Shown here in pieces: positions 48,358 through 56,931 of a stretch of DNA of 64,000 nt. Origin of the DNA: Chitinibacter sp. GC72 (GTDB taxonomy: Bacteria > Pseudomonadota > Gammaproteobacteria > Burkholderiales > Chitinibacteraceae); contig NZ_VIRW01000008.1 of NCBI RefSeq assembly GCF_009760905.1, positions 62,001 to 126,000 of the forward strand, in the 5' to 3' direction. The notes beneath the pieces are model-generated. The model saw nothing but the letters and a program-made list of their open reading frames with translations, made no database searches and was not told the origin of the DNA. Position 1 is the first letter of the stretch; each line of letters begins with the position of its first letter. The translations under genes and the position numbers were made by a program.

Positions 48358-48999
48358 TTGATACTCCCTGAATTTACTTGGCTTTATCTGATTGGTACCG
48401 CCTCATTCACCATTTCTGGCTATCTAATCGGCGCCCAAAAGCGTTTTGACGTTCTCGGCGTCGTTATTCTGGCGCTGCTCACTGCGATAGGCGGCGGCAT
48501 GATCCGCGATGTGCTGGTGATGCAGATTCCGCGTGTTTTTATTGATAACGGCCCTTTTCTGACCATTTTTACCACGCTGGCGCTGGCCTGGTTGATCAAA
48601 TTGCACCAGCGCAATCAGGGTATGTTGCGCAAGCTGTTTATTGTGGCCGATTCGATTGGGCTGGTGGCTTTCAGTATTGCCGGTGCGCAAATGGCGATGC
48701 TGATGGATCTGAACCTGTTTGGCGTGTGCGTACTGGCTTTTGTCACAGCGGTGGGCGGTGGTCTGGTGCGCGATATGATGGTGAACGACGTGCCGTTTAT
48801 TTTGCATGAAGACTTTTATGGCACGGTGGCGATTGTGGTGGCGGTGTTGTTTTATTTTGCCCGCCAGCTGGGGCTCAATTCTGCCTTGTGGGTGTGGGCT
48901 TTGTTTGCGATTGGATTGACCCTGCGGCTCGTTGCTCACTGGCGCGACCTGAGCTTGCCCAAGGTCGAGAATGATCATGGGGTGACAGATAGGGAATGA
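48358..48999 (+). CDS. TRIC cation channel family protein (YicG-like)
   Basis: 213 residues, seven helices formed by two repeats, each with a Gly-rich motif followed by RD (AIGGGMIRDVL and AVGGGLVRDMM). Prokaryotic TRIC proteins (UPF0126) form trimeric cation channels; a glycine or amino-acid transport role was also proposed for relatives. Start is a TTG at 48358 with AGAGG 7 bases before it; no ATG fits the family N-terminus. Overlaps nudL by 4 bp, so the two are co-translated. Confidence 0.88.
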   Translation: MILPEFTWLYLIGTASFTISGYLIGAQKRFDVLGVVILALLTAIGGGMIRDVLVMQIPRVFIDNGPFLTIFTTLALAWLIKLHQRNQGMLRKLFIVADSIGLVAFSIAGAQMAMLMDLNLFGVCVLAFVTAVGGGLVRDMMVNDVPFILHEDFYGTVAIVVAVLFYFARQLGLNSALWVWALFAIGLTLRLVAHWRDLSLPKVENDHGVTDRE

Positions 49000-49613
49000 C
49001 CATGCTGCCCGAAAACCCCAACGAGCTGATTTCTTGGCTGCAGCAACGCCTGGCGGGGCGCGATTACCCTGCGGCGGCTGACTTCGCCGCCAGTGCCAGG
49101 CGGCAGGCGTCGGTACTGATTGGCTTGGTGATGCACGCCGATCAGGTCAATGTATTGTTTACCCAAAGAGCTGATCATCTCAGCACGCACGCCGGGCAGG
49201 TTAGCTTTCCTGGTGGCGCGATTGAGGCGGACGACGCTGATGCCATCGCCGCCGCTTTGCGTGAAACACAGGAGGAAGTGGGCATTCCGCCTGACTGGAT
49301 CCAGCCTTTGCAGCGTCTGGGCGAATACCACACCATCAGCGGTTACTGCGTAACACCCGTGCTGGCCACTATCCGGCCGGGCTATCCGCTTGATCCTGAT
49401 GCCAACGAAGTGGCCGATGTGTTCGAGTTGCCGCTCTCGGTGGTGCTCGATCCCTCGCGTTACGAACGTCGCTGGGTTGAGCGGCATGGCGTGCGCGGCA
49501 AGACGCATTTTCTGGATTATGCTGGCCGTACAGTCTGGGGTGCTACTGCAGGTATGTTGCTACAGCTCTCTATCGTATTGGGTTTGGAAGGTATACCTGT
49601 CGATAGAACCTGA
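48996..49613 (+). CDS. nudL: CoA pyrophosphatase (Nudix)
   Basis: 205 residues. Nudix box GGAIEADDADAIAAALRETQ followed by EEVG (about residues 71-94), preceded by the CoA-type signature LSTHAGQVSFPGG that marks NudL/PCD1 enzymes, which split CoA into 3',5'-ADP and phosphopantetheine. The ATG overlaps the stop region of the channel gene (ATGA). The last gene before typA. Confidence 0.92.
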   Translation: MTMLPENPNELISWLQQRLAGRDYPAAADFAASARRQASVLIGLVMHADQVNVLFTQRADHLSTHAGQVSFPGGAIEADDADAIAAALRETQEEVGIPPDWIQPLQRLGEYHTISGYCVTPVLATIRPGYPLDPDANEVADVFELPLSVVLDPSRYERRWVERHGVRGKTHFLDYAGRTVWGATAGMLLQLSIVLGLEGIPVDRT

Positions 49614-49793
49614 TTGTGAATCGAGCTAGTGCAATGGCAACTTCTGCTCGATTGACCCTATTCTTGCTCAGGGCCATTGTCGCTATCCGCGGTATTTGCG
49701 GCCCGCCAATGACCGTTAGTCATTTAAGTGTCAATGTTTCTGCGATTTATTCATGGCCTTGCTTGACTGAAACTCTGAATTGTCACTTAGGCG

Positions 49794-49802
49794 TGATACA
49801 AT
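49794..49802 (+). promoter_or_regulatory. Extended -10 promoter element of typA
   Basis: TGATACAAT (TGn plus TACAAT) 33 bp before the typA ATG. There is no good -35 hexamer at 17 bp, as is common for extended -10 promoters. Confidence 0.45.
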
Positions 49803-49835
49803 CCGCGACTTTCGCAAATAGCCCACAGTCCAAAC

Positions 49836-51653
49836 ATGACCCGTGCACTTCGTAACGTCGCCATTATCGCCCACGTCGATCATGGCAAAACCACTCTAGT
49901 TGACCAACTTCTCCAACAAGCCGGTACTTTCCGCGCCAATCAGCAAGTCGCTGAGCGCGTTATGGACAGCAACGATCTTGAAAAAGAACGCGGCATTACC
50001 ATTCTGGCCAAAAACACGGCCATCGAATACAACGGCACGCACATCAACATCGTAGACACTCCGGGTCACGCGGACTTCGGTGGTGAAGTTGAGCGCGTAT
50101 TGGGCATGGTTGACGGCGTATTGCTGCTGGTGGATGCAGTTGAAGGCCCAATGCCGCAAACGCGTTTCGTGACGAAAAAAGCACTGGCTTTGGGTCTGAA
50201 ACCGATCGTGGTGATTAATAAGATCGACCGTCCGGGCGCGCGTCCTGACTGGGTACACGATCAAGTATTCGATTTGTTCGACAAGCTGGGCGCCACTGAC
50301 GACCAGCTCGATTTCCAGATGATTTACGCTTCCGGCCTCAATGGCTTTGCCAAGCTGAATCTGGAAGAAGAATCGGACAATATGCGTCCATTGCTCGATT
50401 TGCTGGTATCGGCTGTGCCTAGCCCACCGGGCGATGCTGATGCGCCGCTGCAATTGCAAATCTCTGCGCTGGATTACTCTACGTTCACGGGTCGTCTGGG
50501 TGTAGGTAAAGTGATTAATGGCCGTATCAAGCCAGGCCAGCAAGTTGTGGTGATGAACCATGACGAACAAGTTTCTTCGGGTCGTATCAATCAGGTACTG
50601 GGCTTTAAAGGTCTGGAGCGTATTCCGGTTGAACAGGCTGAAGCGGGCGACATCATCATTATTTCCGGTCTGGACGAAATCGGTATTGGCGTAACGATCT
50701 GTGATAAAGACGCGCCAGTTGGCCTGCCAGTATTGGGCGTCGATGAACCAACGCTGACGATGGACTTTATGGTGAACACCTCACCACTCGCTGGTACTGA
50801 AGGCAAGTTTGTAACTAGCCGCCAGATCCGTGACCGTCTGAATAAAGAATTGTTGGTGAACGTAGCTTTGCGCGTTGAAGACACCGATGACACCGACGTA
50901 TTCCGTGTTTCAGGTCGTGGTGAGTTGCACCTGACGATTCTGCTGGAGAACATGCGCCGTGAAGGCTTTGAAATGGCCGTGGCGAAACCACGCGTTGTTT
51001 ACAAAGACATCAATGGCGTGAAATGCGAGCCGTATGAAAACCTGACCATCGACCTGGAAGATGAGCACCAAGGTGGCGTGATGGAAGAAATCGGTCGTCG
51101 CCGTGGCGAATTGACCAATATGGTGTCGGATGGTCAAGGCCGTACTCGTCTGGAATATCATGTTCCAGCACGTGGTCTGATTGGTTTCCAAGGCGACTTT
51201 ATGACGCTGACTCGCGGTACTGGCTTGATGAGCCATGTATTTGATGACTACGCACCGGCCAAAGCCGATATGCCAGGTCGTCACAATGGCGTGTTGATTT
51301 CTCAAGATAACGGCGAAGCAGTGGCTTATGCATTGTGGAAATTGGATGACCGTGGTCGTATGTTTGTGAGCCCAGGCGACAAACTGTACGAAGGCATGGT
51401 GATCGGTATTCACAGCCGTGATAACGACCTAGTTGTTAACCCGATCAAAGGTAAGCAGCTGACCAACGTTCGTGCCTCAGGTACGGATGAAGCGGTTCGT
51501 TTGACGCCGCCAGTGAAATTGACGCTGGAATCAGCGGTTGAGTTTATTGCTGATGATGAATTGGTTGAAATCACGCCAAAATCAGTACGTATCCGCAAAC
51601 GCTTCCTGACTGAAAACGAGCGTAAACGCAATTACAAAGCCTCATCGAACTAA
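49836..51653 (+). CDS. typA: Translational GTPase TypA/BipA
   Basis: Ribosome-associated GTPase acting in 50S assembly at low temperature and in stress. 605 residues: G1 [10 protein letters not shown] (about residues 11-20), effector region [14 protein letters not shown]3 [16 protein letters not shown]4 [13 protein letters not shown]; then EF-Tu domain 2-like, two EF-G-like domains and the BipA-specific C-terminal domain ending KRNYKASSN. Codon use suggests high expression. Followed by a strong bidirectional terminator. Confidence 0.98.
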   Translation: MTRALRNVAIIAHVDHGKTTLVDQLLQQAGTFRANQQVAERVMDSNDLEKERGITILAKNTAIEYNGTHINIVDTPGHADFGGEVERVLGMVDGVLLLVDAVEGPMPQTRFVTKKALALGLKPIVVINKIDRPGARPDWVHDQVFDLFDKLGATDDQLDFQMIYASGLNGFAKLNLEEESDNMRPLLDLLVSAVPSPPGDADAPLQLQISALDYSTFTGRLGVGKVINGRIKPGQQVVVMNHDEQVSSGRINQVLGFKGLERIPVEQAEAGDIIIISGLDEIGIGVTICDKDAPVGLPVLGVDEPTLTMDFMVNTSPLAGTEGKFVTSRQIRDRLNKELLVNVALRVEDTDDTDVFRVSGRGELHLTILLENMRREGFEMAVAKPRVVYKDINGVKCEPYENLTIDLEDEHQGGVMEEIGRRRGELTNMVSDGQGRTRLEYHVPARGLIGFQGDFMTLTRGTGLMSHVFDDYAPAKADMPGRHNGVLISQDNGEAVAYALWKLDDRGRMFVSPGDKLYEGMVIGIHSRDNDLVVNPIKGKQLTNVRASGTDEAVRLTPPVKLTLESAVEFIADDELVEITPKSVRIRKRFLTENERKRNYKASSN

Positions 51654-51697
51654 GATTTGCGATTTGCCAGCGCATTGCTGGCCAGGCATGAGCGATG

Positions 51698-51731
51698 AAA
51701 AAAGCCAATCACTGCGGTGATTGGCTTTTTT
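51698..51731. terminator. Bidirectional terminator between typA and bamC
   Basis: GCCAATCAC/GTGATTGGC stem with a 4-base loop, six A before and six T after it. Confidence 0.92.
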
Positions 51732-51751
51732 ATTGTCTGCTATTTTTGATG

Positions 51752-51800
51752 GGGTATACAGAAAGGGGGTAAGCTGCACAATGTGTGTGAAGCAATACCC
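51752..51800 (-). repeat. GGGTAT/ATACCC dispersed element, copy 8
   Basis: 49 bp between GGGTATAC and CAATACCC. The interior is more diverged than in other copies. In the convergent gap between typA terminator and bamC. Confidence 0.55.
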
Positions 51801-51835
51801 CCTTGGAGTGTATTGGCGTCGGGTTTATTTCGTGT

Positions 51836-52975
51836 TTATTTCAGCTGTAGCAACAAATCGTTCAGGATTTTCTTTTGTACATCCGGATTGATGGCGCCTT
51901 CCTTGCTTGATAGCGTCAGCAGCGTTTTGCCGCCTTGCTCGGTCAGCTTGACTTCAAAAGTCTGGCCCAGTGATTTGCTGGCCGCATCGGTAGCATCCGA
52001 TTTTTTCCAGAAGGCCAGTGAGCTGAAGTAGCTGGTTTCGCTTTCTTTATCAATATCGCTGGCGGCACGTTGCACGGTATACACCCCGGTGCTGCGGTTG
52101 CGATCCTGAATATTGTAACCAATCCGGTCAAATGCCAGGCCAACGCGACGCCATGCGCGGTCATAACCATCCAGAATTTCGATTTGCTGGCTGGCTAGCA
52201 GGTTAGCGCGCGCAGGCAGAGTTTCTGCTGGTTTGATGGCATCTTGGCTAGCTTGCTTGCTAACCCCAAAAGATTGTAGCATCAAGCCCATGATTTCCGC
52301 TTCCAGTTCCGGCTTTGGCGCGCTTGGGGTCCAGACTGTGCCATTCCATTGCTGGGTGGTTGCTTGACCTTCCTTGTAAACTTCAGTCATCCCACGGTGG
52401 GTAATGTAAATGTTAACCGCATTGGGTTTGCTGCTTCGTTCGATTCGAGCCCGGTATCTGTCCAGTGTGTCGGTCGATACAAATTGATCTGCAATCTTGC
52501 GGAATAATTTGGTGATTGCATCGGTGGGTAAATCGGCCCGATTTTGCAGCCAGTCGGTTTCCATGATGCCAATGGTCGGATTTTCGGTGGTCAGAATAAA
52601 GCCGTTTGATAACCAGAAATCTTTCACATTATCCCAAGCCTGATCAGGCGTGACATCAGCTTCAATAAATCGGATGCCATCCTGCGTCACAATCCGGGCA
52701 TTCGTGTACTGAGGAAGCACGGTATTGCCCGATTGCTTGCGCAGAGATTGAATTGCTTCTGCAGCTTTGGCCGTGTTGGGTGAGTTGTAACTTGATGTGC
52801 CGCTAACTGCGGTCAGATCAGGCGGAACTTCAAGTGTATTGCTATTGATATTGTCGCTGCCACTGCGGTAATCCACCTTGCTGGTCAAGCCCAGTGAGCC
52901 ATCGGTTGAGCATGCGGAACACAGGGTAATGACCGCCGCTGCAAGGGTTAACTGCTTCAATTTGGTTGCGTGCAT
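51836..52975 (-). CDS. bamC: Outer membrane protein assembly factor BamC
   Basis: 379-residue lipoprotein of the BAM complex. Signal peptide MHATKLKQLTLAAAVITL ending in the lipobox-like LCSAC (about residue 20), then the unstructured N-terminal segment that binds BamD and two helix-grip domains (FIEADVTPDQAWDNVKDFW is the start of the first). The start ATG at 52975 is preferred to 53020. It follows dapA by 28 bp, the conserved dapA-bamC (nlpB) order. Confidence 0.9.
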   Translation of the reverse strand: MHATKLKQLTLAAAVITLCSACSTDGSLGLTSKVDYRSGSDNINSNTLEVPPDLTAVSGTSSYNSPNTAKAAEAIQSLRKQSGNTVLPQYTNARIVTQDGIRFIEADVTPDQAWDNVKDFWLSNGFILTTENPTIGIMETDWLQNRADLPTDAITKLFRKIADQFVSTDTLDRYRARIERSSKPNAVNIYITHRGMTEVYKEGQATTQQWNGTVWTPSAPKPELEAEIMGLMLQSFGVSKQASQDAIKPAETLPARANLLASQQIEILDGYDRAWRRVGLAFDRIGYNIQDRNRSTGVYTVQRAASDIDKESETSYFSSLAFWKKSDATDAASKSLGQTFEVKLTEQGGKTLLTLSSKEGAINPDVQKKILNDLLLQLK

Positions 52976-53003
52976 TCGGTTGATTCCAAAAAAGCTGAAC
53001 TGA

Positions 53004-53879
53004 TTAATGAATACCGGCATCTTTCATGGCCGCTTGCAAAATACTTTGTGCCTGATCGCTCAGGCGGGTTAAGGGGAGGCGGATTCCGGCCGGGATTTTT
53101 CCCATGGTTTCCAGCGCCCATTTCACCGGGATCGGGTTGGCTTCGATAAACAGATGGCGGTGCAGGCCTTGCAATTTATCATTGATTGTTTTGGCTTCTT
53201 CGATCTTGCCTGCCGCTGCAGCGGCACACATCTGGCTCATGGCCTTGGGCGCAACATTGGCAGTGACCGAAATCGTGCCATGGCCGCCGATCAGAATAAA
53301 GGGCAGGGTAGAAGCATCGTCGCCGCTATAAATGGCAAAGTCGGCCGGGGCTTTTTTGATCAGCTCGGCTGCGCGTTCCAGATTCCCGGTGGCATCCTTG
53401 ATGCCAACAATGTTGGGCAGTTGCGCCAACTGCAAGGCGGTGTCATTGCTCAAGTCGCACGCCGTACGGCCAGGAACATTGTAGAGCAACGTAGGCAGGG
53501 CGGTGTTTTCAGCGATTGTTTTGAAATGCTGATAAAGGCCATTCTGCGTAGGTTTGTTGTAATAAGGTACAACGCTCAGGCCGTAATTAGCACCGACTGC
53601 CAGCGCCTGATTGGACAGGTGAATTGCTTCACGTGTCGAATTAGCACCTGTACCTGCAATCACCGGCACACGACCTGCTGCTTGCTCGACTACGGTGCGA
53701 ACAATCGCAATATGTTCTTCTACATCTACCGTGGGCGATTCGCCCGTTGTGCCAACAGCGACAATGCCGTTGGTGCCTTGCTCAATATGCCAATCAACCA
53801 GTTTGCGTAAAGTGGGAAAATCAATTTCGCCGTTCACATCCATAGGGGTGACGAGCGCGACAAGGCTACCTGTGAGCAT
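53004..53879 (-). CDS. dapA: 4-hydroxy-tetrahydrodipicolinate synthase
   Basis: First step of the lysine/meso-diaminopimelate branch: condenses pyruvate with aspartate semialdehyde. 291 residues, TIM barrel. Visible: GTTGESPTV (pyruvate-binding Thr pair), YNVPGRTACDL (catalytic Tyr, about residue 132) and GIKDATGNLERA (Schiff-base Lys, about residue 160). The ATG at 53879 matches the family start MLTGSLVALVTPM; no Shine-Dalgarno is seen before it. Operon with bamC. Confidence 0.97.
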   Translation of the reverse strand: MLTGSLVALVTPMDVNGEIDFPTLRKLVDWHIEQGTNGIVAVGTTGESPTVDVEEHIAIVRTVVEQAAGRVPVIAGTGANSTREAIHLSNQALAVGANYGLSVVPYYNKPTQNGLYQHFKTIAENTALPTLLYNVPGRTACDLSNDTALQLAQLPNIVGIKDATGNLERAAELIKKAPADFAIYSGDDASTLPFILIGGHGTISVTANVAPKAMSQMCAAAAAGKIEEAKTINDKLQGLHRHLFIEANPIPVKWALETMGKIPAGIRLPLTRLSDQAQSILQAAMKDAGIH

Positions 53880-53894
53880 GAGTAGGAGAACCAA

Positions 53895-54344
53895 TCACAA
53901 AAAGAAACCATTCTAACCGAAGCGATAGCGGCTTGAAACAGCAGAAAAGAACACTTTTTGCCTTTTCATGGCAGGGCGTAGCCGATTTGCGCTGTGGTCT
54001 TGGTTTGAATGTAAAGAAATGTTGCAAATTATTAAGAAGCTGGGCGCTGCATTGTAATTATTGAGCGATCTCAAGATCATGTCTGAGCTGGGTATGCCAT
54101 CCTTGCCATAAGTACATATTCATGAGGTTTGTTGGATCCGGGTTTGCCTCTTGCAAAGCTTGGCGCCAACAGAGCTGATGAATCTGCTTATTGTGTTCAA
54201 GGTGATCTGTTTTCTGTCCCGCACATGTCGGTAGTTAAACATTGCCTAATATTGTGTTGACAGTTAATAATCGCCATACCAGTTAGAGTCCCTAGGTTAT
54301 AGCTTGGGAACTCAGGGGTTGGAGTTGTAATAAAATGTCAGTCT
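53895..54344. other. Intergenic region upstream of dapA
   Basis: About 450 bp with no complete gene. A codon-like stretch without a start codon lies on the minus strand at 54058-54237; the remainder shows no hairpin terminator or known RNA. The dapA promoter should be in its left part. Confidence 0.5.
54058..54237 (-). other. Open frame of about 58 codons without start, possible gene remnant
   Basis: Minus-strand frame bounded by stops, reading LEHNKQIHQLCWRQAL and later MYLWQGWHTQLRHDLEIAQ before TAA. The composition is protein-like, but there is no start codon or ribosome site at its head and I recognise no family. It may be the end of a decayed gene. Confidence 0.25.
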
Positions 54345-54612
54345 AGGGTCTGTTGACGTTTGGTTTGCAGATCGCGTTTGTGCTGATTTTGGCCTGAGGC
54401 AAGGCACGAAGTGCGCTACTTAGTCATTCTAAGTGAGCGCTTTGTAACGCCGCATCAGGCCAAAAGCAGCCAAACCCTCCGGGCTAGGCGATTTTTTCGA
54501 TGCTGCCGCGTTGTAGACCGCTGGCATAGAATGACTATGCGGCGCGATCTACGCCTTGCCTCATCGAAAAACTCGCGCCAGCGCGACGGCAAACCAAATG
54601 CCAACAGACCCT
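54345..54612. mobile_element. MITE-like long palindrome upstream of nagE
   Basis: 268 bp. Ends AGGGTCTGTTGACGTTTGG and CCAAATGCCAACAGACCCT are inverted copies (two mismatches in 19), and the two halves stay complementary through most of the unit (AGTCATTCTA in both halves, GCCTGAGGCAAGGC against GCCTTGCCTCATCG). The centre is AACCCTCCGGGCTAGG. It has no coding capacity. It ends 43 bp before the nagE ATG, so it may have brought or displaced promoter sequence. Confidence 0.75.
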
Positions 54613-54655
54613 GGCTGATTTATAAAAATCTTAGCGTCATTTAAAGGTGAACAAG

Positions 54656-56146
54656 ATGAATATTCTGGGTTATCTACAAAAAATCGGCCGCTCGCTGATG
54701 GTGCCAGTCGCCGTCTTGCCTGCTGCGGCAATTATGCTGGGCGTTGGCTACTGGCTCGACCCTGCAGGCTGGGGATCGAACAGCCAATTGGCTGCATTCC
54801 TGGTCAAAGCAGGTGCGGCAATTATCGACAAAATGCCTATCCTGTTTGCCGTGGGTGTTGCCTATGGTATGTCAAAGGATAAAGACGGTGCGGCTGCTTT
54901 GGCAGGTCTGGTCGGTTACCTGGTTGTGACGACATTGCTCTCTCCGGGCGCTGTGGCGCAAATCGAAGGCATCAAACCTGAAGACGTGCCAAAAGCATTT
55001 GGCAAAATTGAAAATGCCTTTGTAGGTATTCTGGCCGGCGTGATTGCGGGCGAGGTCTACAACAAGTTTAGTCAGGTCGAGTTGCACAAAGCATTGGCGT
55101 TCTTTAGTGGTCGCCGCTGCGTGCCGATTGTGACTTCGGTGGTGATGATTGTTGTCTCGTTCATTCTGATGGCGGTTTGGCCGGTAATTTACAACGCTTT
55201 GGTGAACTTCGGTCTGGCAATTAAAGATCTGGGCTCAGTGGGCGCTGGTATCTACGCCTTCTTTAACCGTTTGTTGATCCCAGTGGGTCTGCACCACGCG
55301 CTGAACTCAGTGTTCTGGTTTGACGTTGCAGGCATTAACGACATTCCTAACTTCTTGGGTGGCGCTAAATCTTTGGCAGAAGGTAAAGCCGTTGCTGGTG
55401 TTACCGGTATGTACCAAGCAGGCTTCTTCCCTGTGATGATGTTTGGTTTGCCAGGTGCTGCTTTGGCGATCTACCACACTGCAAAACCTGCGAATAAAGC
55501 AGCAGTTGCTTCTATCATGGGTGCTGCAGCGGTTACGTCATTCGTAACGGGTGTAACTGAGCCGCTGGAATTCTCGTTCATGTTTGTTGCACCACTGTTG
55601 TTTGTGTTGCACGCATTCCTGACCGGTGTTTCGGTATTCCTTGCTGCACAAATGCAATGGATCTCAGGTTTTGCCTTCTCTGGCGGTTTCATCGATATGT
55701 TCTTGTCGTCACAAAACCCATTGGCAGTTAAATGGTACATGCTGATCGTACAAGGTTTGGTGTTCTTCGCGATTTACTACTTCGTATTCCGCGCCGCAAT
55801 TACCGCTCTGAATCTGAAAACACCAGGTCGTGAAGATGAAGTGGCTGGCGAAGCTGCTGCTGCGCCTGCAGTATCTGCTGCAGCCGGTGATGTGGCGCAA
55901 TTAGGTGCTGCTTACGTGAGTGTGGTGGGCGGTGCTGCAAACATTACCAATATCGATGCGTGTATCACCCGTCTGCGCTTGTCAGTGAACGATGCTGATC
56001 TGGTTGACGAAGCAGCTGCAAAACGCCTTGGTGCGAGTGGTGTCATCAAGCTCAATAAACAAAGCGTACAAATCATCGTTGGACCTAAAGCCGAGCTGAT
56101 CGCCGATCAGTTGCGTGCCAACGTTGGGGTTGCTGCAAAAAAGTAG
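54656..56146 (+). CDS. nagE: PTS N-acetylglucosamine-specific EIICB component
   Basis: Transports GlcNAc with phosphorylation to GlcNAc-6-P. 496 residues: EIIC of the glucose/GlcNAc family (about residues 1-375, ten helices; IGRSLMVPVAVLPAAAIML, GLHHALNSVFWFDVAG, GVTEPLEFSFMFVAP), an Ala-rich linker, then EIIB with the phospho-cysteine in NITNIDACITRLRLSVND (about residue 438). The ATG at 54656 is preferred over the GTG at 54647. The TAG follows a slippery A AAA AAG; EIIA continues in the -1 frame. No nagA/B beside it. Confidence 0.93.
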   Translation: MNILGYLQKIGRSLMVPVAVLPAAAIMLGVGYWLDPAGWGSNSQLAAFLVKAGAAIIDKMPILFAVGVAYGMSKDKDGAAALAGLVGYLVVTTLLSPGAVAQIEGIKPEDVPKAFGKIENAFVGILAGVIAGEVYNKFSQVELHKALAFFSGRRCVPIVTSVVMIVVSFILMAVWPVIYNALVNFGLAIKDLGSVGAGIYAFFNRLLIPVGLHHALNSVFWFDVAGINDIPNFLGGAKSLAEGKAVAGVTGMYQAGFFPVMMFGLPGAALAIYHTAKPANKAAVASIMGAAAVTSFVTGVTEPLEFSFMFVAPLLFVLHAFLTGVSVFLAAQMQWISGFAFSGGFIDMFLSSQNPLAVKWYMLIVQGLVFFAIYYFVFRAAITALNLKTPGREDEVAGEAAAAPAVSAAAGDVAQLGAAYVSVVGGAANITNIDACITRLRLSVNDADLVDEAAAKRLGASGVIKLNKQSVQIIVGPKAELIADQLRANVGVAAKK

Positions 56147-56186
56147 TTGAGGCTGCGCCGCAAGTGAGCGCGGCGCCTAAGGCCTC
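56137..56186 (+). promoter_or_regulatory. Candidate -1 programmed frameshift signal in nagE
   Basis: Slippery heptamer A AAA AAG (56137-56143) in the zero-frame phase GCA AAA AAG, directly followed by TAG. After a 5-base spacer (TAGTT) comes a GC-rich stem-loop: GAGGC (56149-56153) with GCCTC (56182-56186) and GCGCCGC (56155-56161) with GCGGCGC (56170-56176). GGGG at 56126-56129 may act as an upstream Shine-Dalgarno-like stimulator. The -1 product continues VVEAAPQVSAAPKASVS into EIIA. Confidence 0.6.
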
Positions 56187-56670
56187 TGTTTCAGTCGCCT
56201 CTGCTTCAGACGAGTTGGTGTTGCTCTCGCCAATCACTGGTGAAATTGTCGCGCTGGAAAATGTGCCAGACGCTGCATTTGCCAGTAAAGCAGTGGGTGA
56301 TGGCGTCGCCATCTTGCCAACCGGCAACACGGTGCTTGCGCCATGCGATGGACAGTTGGTGAAAATTTTCAATACCAACCATGCTTTTGCCTTGGTGAAT
56401 GATGCAGGTGTCGAGCTGATTGTGCATATTGGTATTGAAACGGTGAAACTGGGCGGTCAGGGCTTTACACGTCTGGCCGAGCAGGGCAGCTTTGTAAAAG
56501 CGGGTCAGCCCGTTCTGGAATTGGATCTTGAATTTTTGGGTGCCAATGCCAAATCGGTGATCAGTCCGGTGGTGCTGAGCAATGCCGATGACTTTGCGCC
56601 TTTGCTGAATCTGGCTTCAGGTTCGGTGATTGCCGGTCAGACGCCGCTCTATACCATCAAAAAGAAATAA
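56164..56670 (+). CDS. PTS EIIA(Glc)-type domain of NagE, in the -1 frame
   Basis: 168 residues if started at the GTG at 56164. EIIA of the glucose family: LLSPITGEIVALENVPDAAFASKAVGDGVAI, then PCDGQLVKIFNTNHAFAL (His that relays), and GVELIVHIGIETVKLGGQGF with the phospho-acceptor histidine in VHIGI (about residue 90). No ribosome site precedes the GTG. The frame is open upstream to the slippery site and reads as an Ala/Pro linker, so it is best seen as the C-terminal part of an EIICBA protein made by -1 frameshifting, or as one gene broken by loss of a single A. Confidence 0.85.
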   Translation: MSAAPKASVSVASASDELVLLSPITGEIVALENVPDAAFASKAVGDGVAILPTGNTVLAPCDGQLVKIFNTNHAFALVNDAGVELIVHIGIETVKLGGQGFTRLAEQGSFVKAGQPVLELDLEFLGANAKSVISPVVLSNADDFAPLLNLASGSVIAGQTPLYTIKKK

Positions 56671-56687
56671 AGCGCTTTCGCGCTAAT

Positions 56688-56716
56688 AAAAACGCCACCT
56701 TCGGGTGGCGTTTTTA
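56688..56716. terminator. Terminator after nagE EIIA
   Basis: CGCCACC-ttcg-GGTGGCG hairpin, five A before and five T after. An almost identical copy lies at 56875. Confidence 0.9.
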
Positions 56717-56728
56717 TTTGACGATAAA

Positions 56729-56785
56729 CGCCACTCGCGTCGCGAGGTTCCCCTAAAGGAGGGGACGGGAGGGGTGGGGATAAAA
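56729..56785. repeat. T-shaped stem-loop repeat, copy C
   Basis: CTCGCGTCGCGAG and CCCCT-AAAGG-AGGGG hairpins inside a CCAC/GTGG-type outer stem, tail GGGGATAAAACAT, followed about 45 bp later by CACGGC-TTT-GCCGTG. Same plan as copies A and B. Confidence 0.7.
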
Positions 56786-56874
56786 CATACAGGCTGCAGT
56801 TTCAAGCCTCGATTTCTCAGGCACGGCTTTGCCGTGACTTGGCAATGGTGATGTTCTACTTTGTCAGTAGCCTG

Positions 56875-56900
56875 AAACGCCACCTTCGGGTGGCGTTTTT
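56875..56900 (+). terminator. Second copy of the nagE terminator
   Basis: AACGCCACC-ttcg-GGTGGCGTTTTTATT, identical to the hairpin at 56688. The two copies flank repeat C. Confidence 0.75.
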
Positions 56901-56931
56901 ATTGCGTGGTGATTGATGCTGGTAAAGGGGC

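Noticed and set aside
54090-54140. GGGTATGCC upstream of dapA as a further repeat copy
   Set aside because: No ATACC at the required distance.
54411-54644. 77-codon frame before nagE
   Set aside because: Lies inside the MITE-like palindrome and has no protein-like character.
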